Assembly: GCA_039654915.1 (NCBI GenBank)
Contig: CM077594.1
Location: 96,672,893-96,736,892, forward strand
DNA from: Aquilaria yunnanensis
Lineage: Eukaryota; Streptophyta; Magnoliopsida; Malvales; Thymelaeaceae
DNA length: 64,000 nt
Direction of reading: 5' to 3'
Part shown: piece after piece, positions 13,118 to 24,291 of the stretch
How positions within the stretch are numbered: the stretch's first letter is position 1
Layout: every line of letters starts with the position of its first letter
Translations under genes and position numbers: made by a program
The notes under the pieces: model-generated
What the model was told of the DNA's origin: nothing
Seen by the model: only the letters and a program-made list of their open reading frames with translations
The model's database searches: none

Positions 13118-13700
13118 GCAACCGGGGTTTACCAACTCGTGCTCATTGGTAATTACCGACTACCATCCACGTTTATACCTGACATTATTACCAACGCGTA
13201 TGCAAGTTGGTAATTACCAACGGCTTGTTACCAACTCGCACGCGTTGGTAATTACCAACTGCCATGCGCGTTGGTAATTATCAACCCCCTTACCAACTGC
13301 TGTAAGTTGGTAATTACCAACGGTGTCTCCTACCAATTGTCATAGCAGTTGGTAATTACCAACGTACTGGTATACACGTTGGTAATTACCAACTGCCAAG
13401 GCAGTTAGTAAGGCAGTTAGTAACTACCAACTGCCTTACGCGTTGAAAATCATCAACTGCCATGACTAGAAATACGGATTAAAAACCAAGCCCGGTTCCT
13501 GACTGTTGGTAATTACCAACTTGAATTTTACCGACGTGTACGCGTTGAAATTTACCAACATGTTATTACTTGCGCGTTGGAAAAAAAAATTCCAACGAAT
13601 CGAATACCAACTTGCGTTTACCAACGGTTCCGCGTTGGTAAATTTCAATTTACCAACGCGCAGCAGTTGGTAACTAGCAGTTGGTAGATGCAAGAATTTT
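13118..13700. repeat. Right subterminal repeat array of the CACTA element
   Basis: Dense units such as ttaccaacg, gcgttggtaa, agttggtaattaccaac and caactgcc alternate in direct and inverted order up to the terminus at 13707. It matches the left array in motif and is longer. Many adjacent units form small perfect hairpins (gttggtaattaccaac). Confidence 0.75.
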
Positions 13701-13710
13701 AGTAGTGAAA

Positions 13711-13824
13711 TGCGTGTTAGAATTAGACATACAATTTATACAAAAAAAATGTATCTCAAATTCAAATAAAATAACTTTAATCCTAGGCAAATATATCTCC
13801 AAAACATAATCAAACTAAAACAAA
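13711..13824. other. 114-bp host spacer between two CACTA elements
   Basis: This spacer separates the element ending at 13707 from the one starting at 13825. Its composition, with repeated words such as atctcaaa and aattagaca, resembles 16408-16900. That suggests both elements sit in one pre-existing AT-rich repeat, which continues to the right of the second element. Confidence 0.5.
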
Positions 13825-14399
13825 CACTACTAAAAAATTGTTTTTTTCCAACGGCCTTACATTGAAAATTTTATTTGTTTAATGACGTTGGCAAATTACA
13901 CAATGGAAATAAATTTTTCAATGACTCAAGGATTGAATGTTGGTATTTCCAACGACCTTTACATTGAAAAATAAGCCATTATAAATTTCCAACAGTCTAT
14001 CCTCACAGAAGTGTTTTCAAACAGTTGAGCCAAAGTTACCAACAACTTAGGCTGATGGAAGTTTCTAATGGCTTGGGCTATTGGAAATTTGCCATCGACG
14101 TAAGCAAATAGAAGTTTCTAACGGCCAGGCTATTGAAAAACTATTTCAGAAAAATAAAAAAAAAACCTTGTTAAGTAATTTACACTTATTATTTTATATG
14201 TAGCCAAATTATATTTTACATTAATACAAAAAATCAAAATTATTATTACTAAAATTATTTGCCAAAATTATATTTTACATTATTACAGAAATTTAAAATT
14301 ACAAAAATGCAAAAATCAATTCTACCAACAGATCTAAACAAATCAGAACACTAAATAAAAAATATGAACAAATCTAAACATAGAAAATATTTTCAAATC

Positions 14400-15140
14400 T
14401 GAACACCAAATCAAAGATGAGTTCTTGAGCAACTTCTCCACCAGAGGGCTCCCCACCACCTCCCACGGAGAAGCCGGAACTGCCACCACCACTCATAATG
14501 GCCGGCATTTTTGGTCCGGTCAGAGAAACCAAGCAAGGAAGCAACTGAAGCAAAATTCAACAGCATAAATAAGCCAACAAACAAAGCAAAAGCCAGATCC
14601 AAACTGGAAATACAAATTAAAAAATCGGACCAGATATAAAATTAGATCACGAGGAGCGAAGGTAAGTCGTGTAAGGAGGACTGCGAGGAAAGCGACGACG
14701 AGACGTGGATGGGGTACAGCTACAGCGAGGAGAGTGACGACGGGCAACAGCCGGGGGCTAGGTGAGAACAGCGGCCGCAAGGGAAGAACGGCAACAAATC
14801 TCGAGGTTGAGGAGCGCGACGGCGACGAATCGCAAGGCGGAGGCTGAGGAGTGAAACGACGGTGAATGGTGAGGCGATTCGGCGGCGACCACTCCCCGTG
14901 CTGGCAGAAAACGATGAACAGCAAGCGACTAGTGAGACGGACAGCTGAGAGATGAAATAGAGAGGGCTGAGAGAGGCGAGGGAGGCGGAGTGTTGAGAGA
15001 TAAGAGAGGCGAGGGAGGCGGAGTGTTGAGAGATAAGAGAGGTGAGACAGACTCTGGGAGAGGCGAGGGAGGACAGAGGGCTGAGAGAAGCGAGAGAAAT
15101 GGGAAGGCTAGGGTTAACAAATGTTTATATAGGCTAGGGT
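14400..15140. other. GC-rich internal block of the small CACTA element
   Basis: The block is strongly purine-rich on the plus strand and interrupts AT-rich DNA. Open frames exist on both strands (for example 14520-14924 minus) but they are low-complexity (Ser/Pro/Leu/Arg) and show no recognisable domain. It contains a tandem duplication of a 33-bp unit around gaggcgagggaggcggagtg (about 14972-15040). It could be a captured 5' leader or promoter-proximal piece of a gene. That is a guess. Confidence 0.35.
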
Positions 15141-15298
15141 TTGGGTTCAGAAAAAAAAACCCAAATCCAATAATATAATAATATTATTATTATATGACAT
15201 ATGTATATGTGTATGATGTAAATATAAATATATATGATATATACGTGTAAATATGTTAATATACAATATAAATATGTGCATAAATATTATTATTATTA

Positions 15299-16150
15299 GG
15301 GCATCTCCAACAGTTTCCCCAAAATTTTTATAAGATGGGAAAGCAAAAAGTAAAATCTCTATAGTTTTTTTGCTCCAACTCCAACAACTTCGCTATTTTG
15401 TAGAATTTTATATTTATTATATAACAATTAAATATTATGGATTTAAAGCAAATTCAAATTAAAGACTAGATTAATTATTTTATAATTAAATATTATTAAA
15501 AATTTTAAAAAATTACTCCTTCCGTTTTATAAAGGATGACTCTTTTACCTTTTTTACTAAAATTTGACTTAAATATATTTATATTAATTTATATTATAAA
15601 AAATTTTAAAAATTATGTTTATAAAATAGTCTTTAGGTTCAATTTTCATAAAAAAAAAATTATAATTCTATAAGAAATTTTGAAAAAAAAAATATGAAAT
15701 AATGTTTTATAATTAAATATTGTGCAAAATATAAAAATTTACTACCTTTGTTTCACAAAAAATGACTATTTTAACTAAAGTCTGACTTAAAAATATTCAT
15801 ATTAATTTGTATTATATTTTTTAAAAAAAAAATAAATTTATAAAATAGAGTCTTTAAGATAACATTTTCATATAAAAAGTTTATATTTCTATAAGAAATT
15901 TTGAGAAAAATAAAATTATGAATTAATTGTTATGAATAATAAATGGACAACCTTTACAAGAAAGAGAGAATGTTATTTTTCATTCCCAAAATTTTTTTGG
16001 AGTTTCTGCAAAAATAGGAAATGAGATCTTCTCTTTCATCCCATTCCCCATTTTAGAGAATAGGATGGGGAAACTGTTGGAGTAAAAAATGGCTTCATAT
16101 TCCCTAAAATGGATAAAAACTGCAAAATGGAGAAACTGTTGGAGATGCTC
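15299..16150. mobile_element. Tourist-like (PIF/Harbinger-type) element, 852 bp, nested in CACTA
   Basis: The termini are GGGCATCTCCAACAGTTTC at the left and the inverted gaaactgttggagatgctc at the right, flanked by TTA (15296-15298 and 16151-16153), the duplication size and sequence typical of PIF/Harbinger. Inside, two diverged tandem copies of about 200 bp (15509-15715 and 15745-15935) each begin with a ctccttccgtttyataa-like word, suggesting an older MITE insertion that was duplicated. The right terminus is also partly duplicated (ggggaaactgttggag at 16068 and gagaaactgttggag at 16130). Confidence 0.82.
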
Positions 16151-16407
16151 TTATTATGTTTAAATATATGTATATGATATATAAACACACATATATGTAT
16201 AAATATGTTCATATACATTATAAATACATTCATGAATACAAATTTCCAATGTGAGAATTTCCAACGGCCAAGCTGTTCCAGGCCATTGGAAATTAATTTT
16301 TTTGAAATTTCTAATTGGATGGTTTCCAACAGCTTGGCCGTTGGAAAATATGGTATTTAGATTTTCCAATAGTCATGCCATTGGAAAACAACAGTTTTTT
16401 AGTAGTG

Positions 16408-17480
16408 AAATATGTCTAAAATCTAAATGCAATAATCATAAGCATGGACAAATGTTTATCAAAACCAGAGAAATATATGTTAGAACTAAACAAATACATT
16501 TCCAAATTAGATAAATAAATTTTAGAAATAGATATACCATCAAGGAAAACAAATTTTTCTTGAATCTAAACAAATGCACATCAAAACTAGATAAATCCAA
16601 ATAAGACCTTTTTTTTTAGGTTAAATCCATGTGAGAACTAGACAAATGAATCTCAAAAATATATATACTATTAAAGTGAATTAATTGTATCCATGGATTA
16701 CACTAGACAAGAAGGCAAAGTGAAATAATTGTATCTCAACCTAGACAAGATAATCACAATTCTAAGTAAATGTATTTTAGAACCAAACAAATGCGTCTCA
16801 TAAATAAACATGCAATCAAAACAAAATAAATATATCTCAAATTTAGACAATTTGATCTTAATTCTAGACAAATTCATCTCAAAATTAGATGAATTATTAT
16901 AAACAGATATTAAGTTAATGGTGTTTAGTTTGGAGGACATAAACTATTGAATAATACACAGGCCCAGTTCCTCTAATTATAAAATTCCTCCATATTTTAT
17001 GCTTCCACTATCTTAATTTACTTGAAACGTATTCCTTTTTTGGATATCCCAAAAGGTTAAAACATTTCATCTTTTGAAAAAGTTTAAACAATTAAATTAT
17101 CTTTTTACACAAAACTCAATAAAGATTCTTTTTTTAATCTGCACTCAATCTCTCATTATACAAAACCCAAAAAAAGATCTTTTCTTTTTTAATCATTATT
17201 TAAACTTTCACTACATAAAAAAATAACAAAAATTACATACACTTTAATCTCTGTACTCAAAGAAACATTTTAAGTAAATTGAAACAAAGGAAATATTTAA
17301 TTTATATAGATACTGCTTATTACCAAACGAAAAAAACAAGTGACCTTTTTATGTGTGTGATTTTTTTTTTTTTTTACTTAGAATACAATATAAGTCATTA
17401 CGAGTTTTTAAAGAACAAAAGCACGAAATTAATAAGGGGTGAATTTTTTGTTTCCATAGATGCTTCAATTTTGGCCACTA
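16408..17480. repeat. AT-rich spacer with degenerate short repeats and a decayed MITE
   Basis: From 16408 to 16940 words such as aactagacaaatnnatctcaaa recur irregularly and give a degenerate tandem structure. About 17020-17290 is a MITE relic related to 31125-31433 and 40829-41183. It shares, in reverse orientation, the words aatctctcattata, aaaacccaaaaaaag and aatcattatttaaactttca. No gene is seen. Confidence 0.5.
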
Positions 17481-18250
17481 GACTGTGGATTAATCTAGCG
17501 CCCTTTGAAATGACATGACGATTGAGCCAGTGAATGAAAGCACAAGAACTTCAAACTTTCTCCTCCACGTCATGCGTGACTCATGTTCTTAAAGCCTCTG
17601 TTGCGTCATTCGTAGCTTTAGTTAAAGCTTCCCATACTCGTCTTGTCCGCCGGTGGAATTGTCCTGATGCAGGAGGTGACAGGTGTTGAAGAAGACACTT
17701 AATGTACAGGTGGAGCAGCTTGACGCTCTGAAAGAATCTTCCAGGGTCTGGCTCATGACATCACTCTTGCAAATTGTAAAGGCTCTATACCTGATAAACC
17801 AGGAATTTCCAAGAGCCGGAGGAAGGAAAGCCCTCCGTCACCAGCAACGCATTACTGCTACCTTAAGAATTTTGTGGGGGTAAGGTTTAGCTTCAGGATG
17901 TAAGGCAAACGTAGTCAAAGAATCCCAAGATGCCAAGAGAAAACCATTGGGGAATCACAAGCTTCACCTCTCAAGGACCATGGGGAAAGAAGCTGATGAC
18001 TAGACCCAATACCTTGTCTTCGAGATCCACAGCATATGCCTTTTCATAGAACGTGAAGAAACTCGTACCTGAATCAGGTACCACAGAATAGAGCTTCATG
18101 CAGTTTCCACACTTCAAACAGTTGCTTTCAAGCAGATGTACACCCAAAGCTTTCCCTTGCCAGCCTAGCACGCATCTTTGCCAATTGGTAACGGAATGGA
18201 AAATTCTGTCGCCATGGATAAGAATATTCTAGCCAAAATGAAAAATAACA
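17480..18250. other. Unassigned low-repeat interval downstream of the PP2C gene
   Basis: Base composition here is balanced and resembles exons rather than the AT-rich spacer. A minus-strand frame at about 17971-18200 reads through LGWQGKALGVHLLESNCLKC to EKAYAVDLEDKVLGL, and a plus-strand frame of 66 codons lies at 17683-17883. I recognise neither, and no splice pattern links them to the PP2C gene. It may be a decayed exon set, an alternative 3' UTR or a noncoding RNA. Confidence 0.25.
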
Positions 18251-18689
18251 AAGAAAGACGAATAGATACAAGTTTGTGGTCCGGAAATGCAACAATTAAT
18301 TGAATGATGAGCATAAGTTCGGATCATGTGGAAAGTAAATGCATTTCGCAGCAGAAGACTGCGATGAGAATATTGAAAAGTTTGGATCATGTAAAGTAAC
18401 TAGGCTTCATCACGGAAGATAATAAACTGAGAATGTGATGACAATGGAATGTTATAAATTTCATTATGCAATTACTCCTAAGGCAACTGTTATTTCACAC
18501 AGCTTTTCTTGACAAGAAGAAAAAAGCAATCACCTCTAAAGTTACAGAGATGAATGCGCATGAATGACAATTAAATTTTTGTTCATATGATATGAGAAAT
18601 AGCAACTTTCGAAAGCTATATAAAATTACCAATACAGCTGTAGCATAACAGTGTTATTTGTTAGGGCGCAAAATTTTGTGCAACATGAT

Positions 18690-20792
18690 TCATATGCAAG
18701 TTGAAGCTTTAGAAGTACGTTGGTTGATCCCAAGAATAATCACAATAACCGTAACATCGTCATGGTACTTCCTCCTCCTGCCAGCTGGAATATTCAGTAG
18801 CTCTTCCTGACTGAAACCTGCAAACAGGGAAACTTGTTTTAATGCTTGGAGCCATAAGCGCATGCTTCCTAAATATCTCTAGACTCTAAGGTAGTCTGTC
18901 TTTTGGACCAACTAACGCAAATAATTTTAGACAAGTACCTGCAGAATGGGCTGCTCTCACTACAAGCTCCTCGATTAGATGTTTTGCTGGATCTCCGGAA
19001 CTGTTGTTTAAAATGTAATTGTGAACAAGCTTTACAGCCTCTTCATTGCTGAAGAAATCAAACAACCCATCGCTACCAACTATCACAAAACTATCTGATT
19101 TTGTGATCCTGTGCACATTGACAGATGGTTCAGCTGAAACATATGGAGGACTGGCAAGGTTACGAACTTGAAGAATACCCATGAGTGCGTCATTCAGTTT
19201 TTTCTGCAAGATAGAGCAAGCCTTTAAATAACAACAGGGGATTTAACTTCTCGAATGGATGAGAAAACTTTTGATATGCAATCATTTAAGACTCTCCAGA
19301 GAAATCCATTCCAAATGGTATCAGATCCCTGTATTTCCGGCTGATGACGCACAAGGGACTTGGCTGGTAACTAAACAGTCCAAATTTCCCAAATGGTAAG
19401 TATATTATGATTCCGTTTCAGTTTATGTGCAAGGCTACCTTTTTCCTCATTTTCTTTTAAGACCATTTGTATTGCATTAGATTTTATGTTTTAATGACAA
19501 ACAAGAACCTGTTCTGTCACCATTCTTCTGCAATGTGTTGAGCCCTCTTTGATGGATGGTCAAGAACCAGGCTACATGGAAAAGCAAAAATTGACACCCC
19601 AAAAAAAAAATACCTTTTTCAAATAACCAACTCCAAGAGCACGAGTGACCTTCAACTTTCCTTTCACCTTCCCAGCCATTATGGTTGTAGAATCATCAGG
19701 ATGTTCACATAATAGCCTAGTTCTTTCAACTTCATTCTCTACAGTGTGACTGTCAGTGAGCTGAATAGCATTTAACATGTGAATCCCATCGTTGTCATGG
19801 CCTCCACTGTATGTTCCCAAAACAGCTCGGCTATCTCCTAAGTTCAGTGTATACAAATCATTTCCATGTAGAAGCACAACTAGAACACAAGAGCCTACTG
19901 AAACCAAGTCAGGGCGGTCCTCCATTTCCTGCTCTACCATGTATAGAAAATCACTTTCAGCCTGACTCAGAGCACATTGAAGGCTATCAGCAACTCCTTG
20001 CCTAAATAAATCATTTGACACCTCCCCTCTAGGATCAGCACTTTTTTTGGTGAAACTAGCAGCACTAGCATGGTTGCTACTGTTGGATCTGGGAGACATT
20101 TTCATCTCAATGTTATAGTGGAGGAATCCATCAGCATCTAAACCATCAAATCCTCTGAAACAATCCTGCTTTGATTCCCTGTCCAATAGGTTAAAGTAAA
20201 ACAGAATGGTCTCATACAGTGTCCCAGCAAGAAAGTCAGCTGCATCTCGCCCATTGAATCCATCATAGATTGCACAGAAGAGCCAGCCATTTTCTTCAGA
20301 ACAAACAGCTTGAACTCTATCTTCACCAGCAGCTCCGCCTGCTACTTGTATTTCCATGGAATTAAGAAAGTTGTCACTTCCAGAGGGAGCACTCATGGAT
20401 TTCGATAAAAAGGAATCATACTCAGATGGATCAAATGAACTTGAAGGGCTGCAACTTAAGTTCGACATGCTGCTTTGGAGAGATGATGATAATATATCCA
20501 ACCTTGAGAGTGTAGGTGAAGAGTGTACCTTGCGAAATGAATTAGGGGAATCTAAACTGGGAAGAATTTCTCCCCCTATCAGACCATTGCAGATATTAGT
20601 ATTGGCCAGAGTTGCATTGGCACTTAACGCAGCACCAGACAAGCAAGAAAAGCTGCTGGTCCTTGGAAGGCTTCCAGGCAGGGTTTCACACCCATTAGTG
20701 ACCATGCAAAAGCCACCCTGGTGACCATTGCATTGGTAGCCAAAATTTACTTTAATTTCTCCTTCAGGAATAGCAACACTTTGCCCTCGCAT
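18690..20792 (-). CDS. Protein phosphatase 2C, POL/PLL-like (clade C), 523 aa, three coding exons
   Basis: Coding exons are 20792-19614, 19203-18939 and 18817-18690 (phases fit, GT-AG at both introns, stop TGA at 18692-18690). The start ATG at 20792 lies just inside an exon that opens at 20799 after a clean tttgtttcag acceptor. The long Ser-rich N-terminus (about residues 1-150) precedes the PP2C domain. Metal-site motifs are GEDRVQAV (about 156-163), YDGFNG (about 176-181, the plant variant of DGHG), SDGLFDFFSNEE (D438) and YHDDVTVIVI (about 499-508). The family dephosphorylates Ser/Thr with Mn/Mg. The N-terminal text (SLPRTSSFSCLSGAALSANA) resembles the Arabidopsis At3g16560/PP2C40-type proteins rather than POL itself; this is from memory. 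No myristoylation-type MG start is present. The lineage within PP2C is less sure than the family. Confidence 0.93.
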
Positions 20793-20799
20793 TTTGTGG

Positions 20800-22235
20800 C
20801 TGAAACAAAGCAAGAATCATCATTACTGATAGCAGGCAAAAGTGAGTGCTTGATAGAACAGAATTACCCCCAGCAAGCTCCAATCATAGGCATAGATCAG
20901 TCATGCTACTAGTTCCAATCCACTATAGATATAGGTGATATCTAAACCTAAATCATCATATATTCTCACTTCACTATTGACTTAAGCATTGCAAAAGCCT
21001 ACCCATGGCACAACCTGGAATCCAGGGTTGCGGATGGTTAGATTTTTACCATCAACTACATAGATACCCTTTTTCTCAAGAAAAGGGTTGAACACAAAAG
21101 CAAAAGAAAAAGAAAAAAACAAAACAAAACAAATGCATCAGCAAGATGAAGCCCAACAACATATACTCCCCCAATCCCATAATATATGTCAACCTTCAAA
21201 TTTTAGTGTCCCAAAAAATGTTTCACTCTTCCATATTTATCTATACATCTCTGAAGCTTATCCTACCTATTATGTAAACGCCAGAATGCTCCTTCTTGTA
21301 GTCATGCTATTTAGTGCAGGGTGACCTTGCAAAGACAGACTCAATATGTTTATGTGACACAACACACATAATTCTTACAAAAGGAAGGCGAATGTGACAA
21401 ATATTATGGGATGGGGGGAGTAATAAACATCACATGATATGCATAATTGTAAAGAAATTTGTCTAAATTTAAACAAAAAAAAATGATCAGCATTAGAACA
21501 GAACATGTTGTTAGTCCATGAGACAAAAACATGTAGTGAAGAAGTGATGGTAAGGAAAAATGTTAAGGTGTATTTTCATCCACAGAAAGGAAATGGTGAA
21601 AATGAATTGAATGAAGGCAATATCGATAATGCCATAACATAGTAGGTACATACATACACCGAATTGTCTTCACTCATTTAGATGGAAAGCCGCAGGCGGT
21701 GCTTATGTTTTATAGAGGATGAGATCAACGAGAGTGACAAAAATAAACATGAGAATCCAGTCCATGAACCAAAGCAATAGAGTCTACGGTGAGTTTTAGA
21801 ACATATCATAGACATAGATTGCTACATACTATGACTTTTGTCCATGTCTGCAGAATGAGATGAGACAGATTATTTGGAGGAGCAAATTACGGAAGAAACG
21901 CCAAGGAGATAAATCCAAAAGCCAAAAACACAAGCAATCTCTTTATCAAATAGAATAGCAGTATCTTAATGGGCTGATGTTAGTATTAAGAAGTAATCAG
22001 GACAAGGCAAGGCGGGCTTAAGAGGTGATCCGAGCAGATTGAAAAAGTTTCATCCATACCATCAGGAGATTTATTAACAAAAGTAAACAACAGGCACTAA
22101 ACTAATCCACAATCCGCGAGGAGAAGCCAACCAAATCACGAAATGAACCGCCAAGGCTGAAGAAAAATCTAGATGAAAAATAGAAACGAAATCAAGGGCA
22201 GGGAATGGAAGGAGAAGAGCAAGGAAGTCACGCAC
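20800..22235 (-). other. 5' UTR intron of the PP2C gene, 1436 bp
   Basis: The acceptor tttgtttcag ends at 20800 and a matching donor (cag|gtgcgtgac, read on the minus strand) is at 22236/22235. The intron carries a Stowaway MITE (21176-21420). A long 5' UTR intron is common in plant signalling genes and may affect expression; nothing here proves that. The exact pairing of donor and acceptor is inferred from splice consensus only. Confidence 0.6.
21176..21420. mobile_element. Stowaway MITE, 245 bp, in the PP2C 5' UTR intron
   Basis: The left end ctcccccaatcccataatat and the right end atattatgggatggggggag are near-perfect inverted repeats, flanked by TA (21174-21175 and 21421-21422). TIR sequence and TA duplication fit the Stowaway (Tc1/mariner) class. 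Confidence 0.88.
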
Positions 22236-22400
22236 CTGAAACAGAGGATAGAGAGAAGAAAGCAAGCATTCACCACCGAGAGAAAGCAGAGAAGGCGAAG
22301 GCGAAGGCTAAGACGAAGGAGGAGAGGGAAATTGAATTGAGGAAAAAGCAGTGGAGGAAGAAGAAGAGGGAGAGGAATTGGAATTGAAATTGAAAGGGGG
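22236..22400 (-). promoter_or_regulatory. PP2C 5' UTR exon with an upstream ORF
   Basis: Read on the minus strand this is a C/T-rich leader (ctcttcttcttcctccact) ending in cag|gtgcgt at 22236. An ATG at 22269-22267 opens a 28-codon frame. After splicing to 20799 it runs past the main ATG in another frame and stops at 20749-20747. An overlapping uORF of this kind would normally lower main-frame translation unless bypassed. Its start context is weak (T at -3), and the main ATG has A at -3. The transcription start is not defined; the 5' limit given is an estimate. Confidence 0.5.
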
Positions 22401-23397
22401 CTTATGGTGCGTGAGCGAGCGATGGAAGATGAGTGGAGAATCCAATCAGTAGGAGCAAGTAATTGTGACTTATGTAAGCAGTAGACAGGTTAATAACAAA
22501 TACTGACAAGTCACAAACGAGAAGGCGTAAAGTCATTCTTAGCCCTCAAACTCAAATGATTCGGACACTTAACTCTTGAATATTACCACTTGATCTAACT
22601 CCCCCCTCAACTTGATAAACCAGTACACTTAAACCCTCACCCCCATTAACACCATTAACGCTTCTTCTCCTCTATTGAGTAAAATGTGTTAAAAGTCCCC
22701 TAACTTTATTTTCCGTTCATTCTCATCCTAGACCTCCTTTAAGTTCATTGTTTTTTCCCCAACCTTACTGTAGCACAGAAATTCTTTCTCATTTAAATCT
22801 ATCCTAAAGAATTAAACATGGTTTTTAAAAATTGTTTCATACTAGCCGGAACAACCAAAATGCCTCAAAATAGCCCCCAAAATGGTACGAAAATAGCAGG
22901 TATCGTCCTGTCTATACCTATCTCGGTCATCTAGTTGTCTCGGCAATACGCTTATCTGGCCGGCACAACTCATCTTGGTACTAGCGGTGCTCAGATCAAG
23001 CGATTCAGGGCTTGGTAGGTTTTGGATGTGCTTAGATCGATCATCGAGGTTGAGTCCGTTGGGGCTAGGTTGTGGTGGTGATGGCGGAAAACGTAGTCAA
23101 TGGTGTTTGCGACTTCACGGCTAGGTGCGAAGCAACTTCATGCCAGTTAGGTGCGAGCGACTTCACTGCTGGGTGTCAAGCGACTTCGCCGCCCTTCATT
23201 CCGCTTCTTTCATCTTCTTCACCGCCCTCCAATCTCAGCCCTCCGTTCGCACTTCTGCCTTTCGATCGCAAGTTAGGTGTTGTTTGGGTTTCAACTGGGA
23301 TAGATAATAGTTGGTCAGAAGAGCTGAGAGGTAAGGAGAGATGGGGATCGAAAAAAAACGAAATTGGTATAATGGTCGGTCAAAGAAGTTACAACCC
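22401..23397. other. Spacer upstream of the PP2C gene
   Basis: About 22440-22800 is noncoding with text typical of decayed MITEs (cctcaactcaaatgattcgg; cccccctcaacttgataaacc). The stretch 22950-23400 is GC-richer and has open frames (23072-23419) without any recognisable domain. The last codons of that frame run into the MITE at 23398, so the frame is not a conserved gene. Confidence 0.4.
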
Positions 23398-23731
23398 AAT
23401 TCGTTTTAACTTTAATTAATTGAGTACAAAATTTTTTTTTTATTTTTATATCTTTTTTATTTGAAATTAATTTTAATTAAAAGTCAATATTATGTAGCTA
23501 CAATAATCAATTAAAAATATAATTTTTATAATCTTACTAAATTTTTATGAATTTTTCTAGTTTCAAGTTTTAAAAAAGAAAAATTCATAAAAATTTAACA
23601 ACATTCTAAAAATTTACTTTTAAATTGATTATTACATCTACATAACATTGACTTTCAAATGAAATTGATTTCACATAAAAAAGATAAAAAAAATTAAAAA
23701 AAATTAGTTAACTTTAGACAAAACAAATTGA
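23398..23731. mobile_element. Fold-back MITE, copy 1
   Basis: Its halves are inverted copies of each other: aaaagtcaatattatgtagc on the left pairs with ctacataacattgactttca on the right, and aatttttatgaatttttcta pairs with aaaaattcataaaaattt in the middle. The outer ends are aattcgttttaactt and aactttagacaaaacaaatt. A second copy lies in an intron at 38323-38645, which confirms a mobile family. Confidence 0.75.
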
Positions 23732-24291
23732 CCCTTAAAAAACTGAGAACATGACAGAAGATTGTAGATTTCGGTAAATATGGGTAACTTTTTTCTTTTT
23801 TTTCCATTTTATTCAATTCCCAACAACCACCCTTCAAAGTTCAAACATGTGTTTGATCTTCTCCACTCACACACGCACACATGTGTTGTACCTTTTTTTT
23901 TTTTTTTTGTATATACATGCATTTTATACTTGTACCCACACAGACTCTTAATTTAATGTTATATTTCATTTATATTTATATAACTTTTATATATTTATGT
24001 ACGTAATAACTGGTACACTCGAAATAATATGATACGGTACCAAGATTGTACCATACCACTAAAAAAATGTATGATATCTAATACGAGATTTAAAACCATA
24101 GAATTAAAATCACTTTTTCTCAACAAGTGAACAAAAGAAAGAATCAAACTTCATTTTGTGAATTGTGATCTTCTTCTCCAAATTAAAGATTTCGCTAGAA
24201 ACTAGAACCAATGGGAAATGATGCTTTTTTTCAAGAATCTTAAGCAACATCTACAAGCATAGTGAAAGTTACTCTTTATCGTCTGGCTTAT
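23732..24291. other. AT-rich spacer
   Basis: There is a poly-T run at about 23891-23908 and a gatacggtacc stretch near 24030, with no coding frame. Nothing else can be supported. Confidence 0.4.

Larger units (their letters stand above)
1678..13707 (+). mobile_element. Complete CACTA (En/Spm) transposon, 12,030 bp
   Basis: The element starts with CACTACTAAC at 1678 and ends with the inverted form TTTTAGTAGTG at 13707. It is flanked by the 3-bp target duplication AAA (1675-1677 and 13708-13710), the size expected for CACTA elements. Subterminal arrays of ccaacg(c/t)g(t/c)gc-type repeats occupy 1690-1925 and 13117-13690. The interior carries a TNP2-type transposase gene (6737-10389) and a second En/Spm-type gene (10496-12251), both on the plus strand and both damaged. 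A hAT-like MITE is inserted at 12592-13117. The AAA duplication lies in AT-rich DNA and is weak on its own, but termini, arrays and gene order all agree. Confidence 0.88.
13825..16407. mobile_element. Non-autonomous CACTA element, 2583 bp
   Basis: The element begins CACTACTAAAAAATTG at 13825 and ends ttttttagtagtg at 16407, with AAA on both sides (13822-13824 and 16408-16410). Its subterminal motif is different from that of the 12-kb element: tttccaacggcc and ccattggaaa (13845-14130 and 16245-16390). It therefore belongs to another family or subfamily. No transposase gene is present. The interior has a GC-rich, purine-asymmetric block (14400-15130) and a nested Tourist-like element (15299-16150). 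Confidence 0.82.

Noticed and set aside
14520..15178. Ser/Pro/Leu-rich frames in the small CACTA element
   Set aside because: They result from purine-skewed, tandemly duplicated DNA and show no domain.
20356..20724. 122-codon plus-strand frame
   Set aside because: Antisense to the first coding exon of the PP2C gene, whose minus-strand product is clearly conserved.
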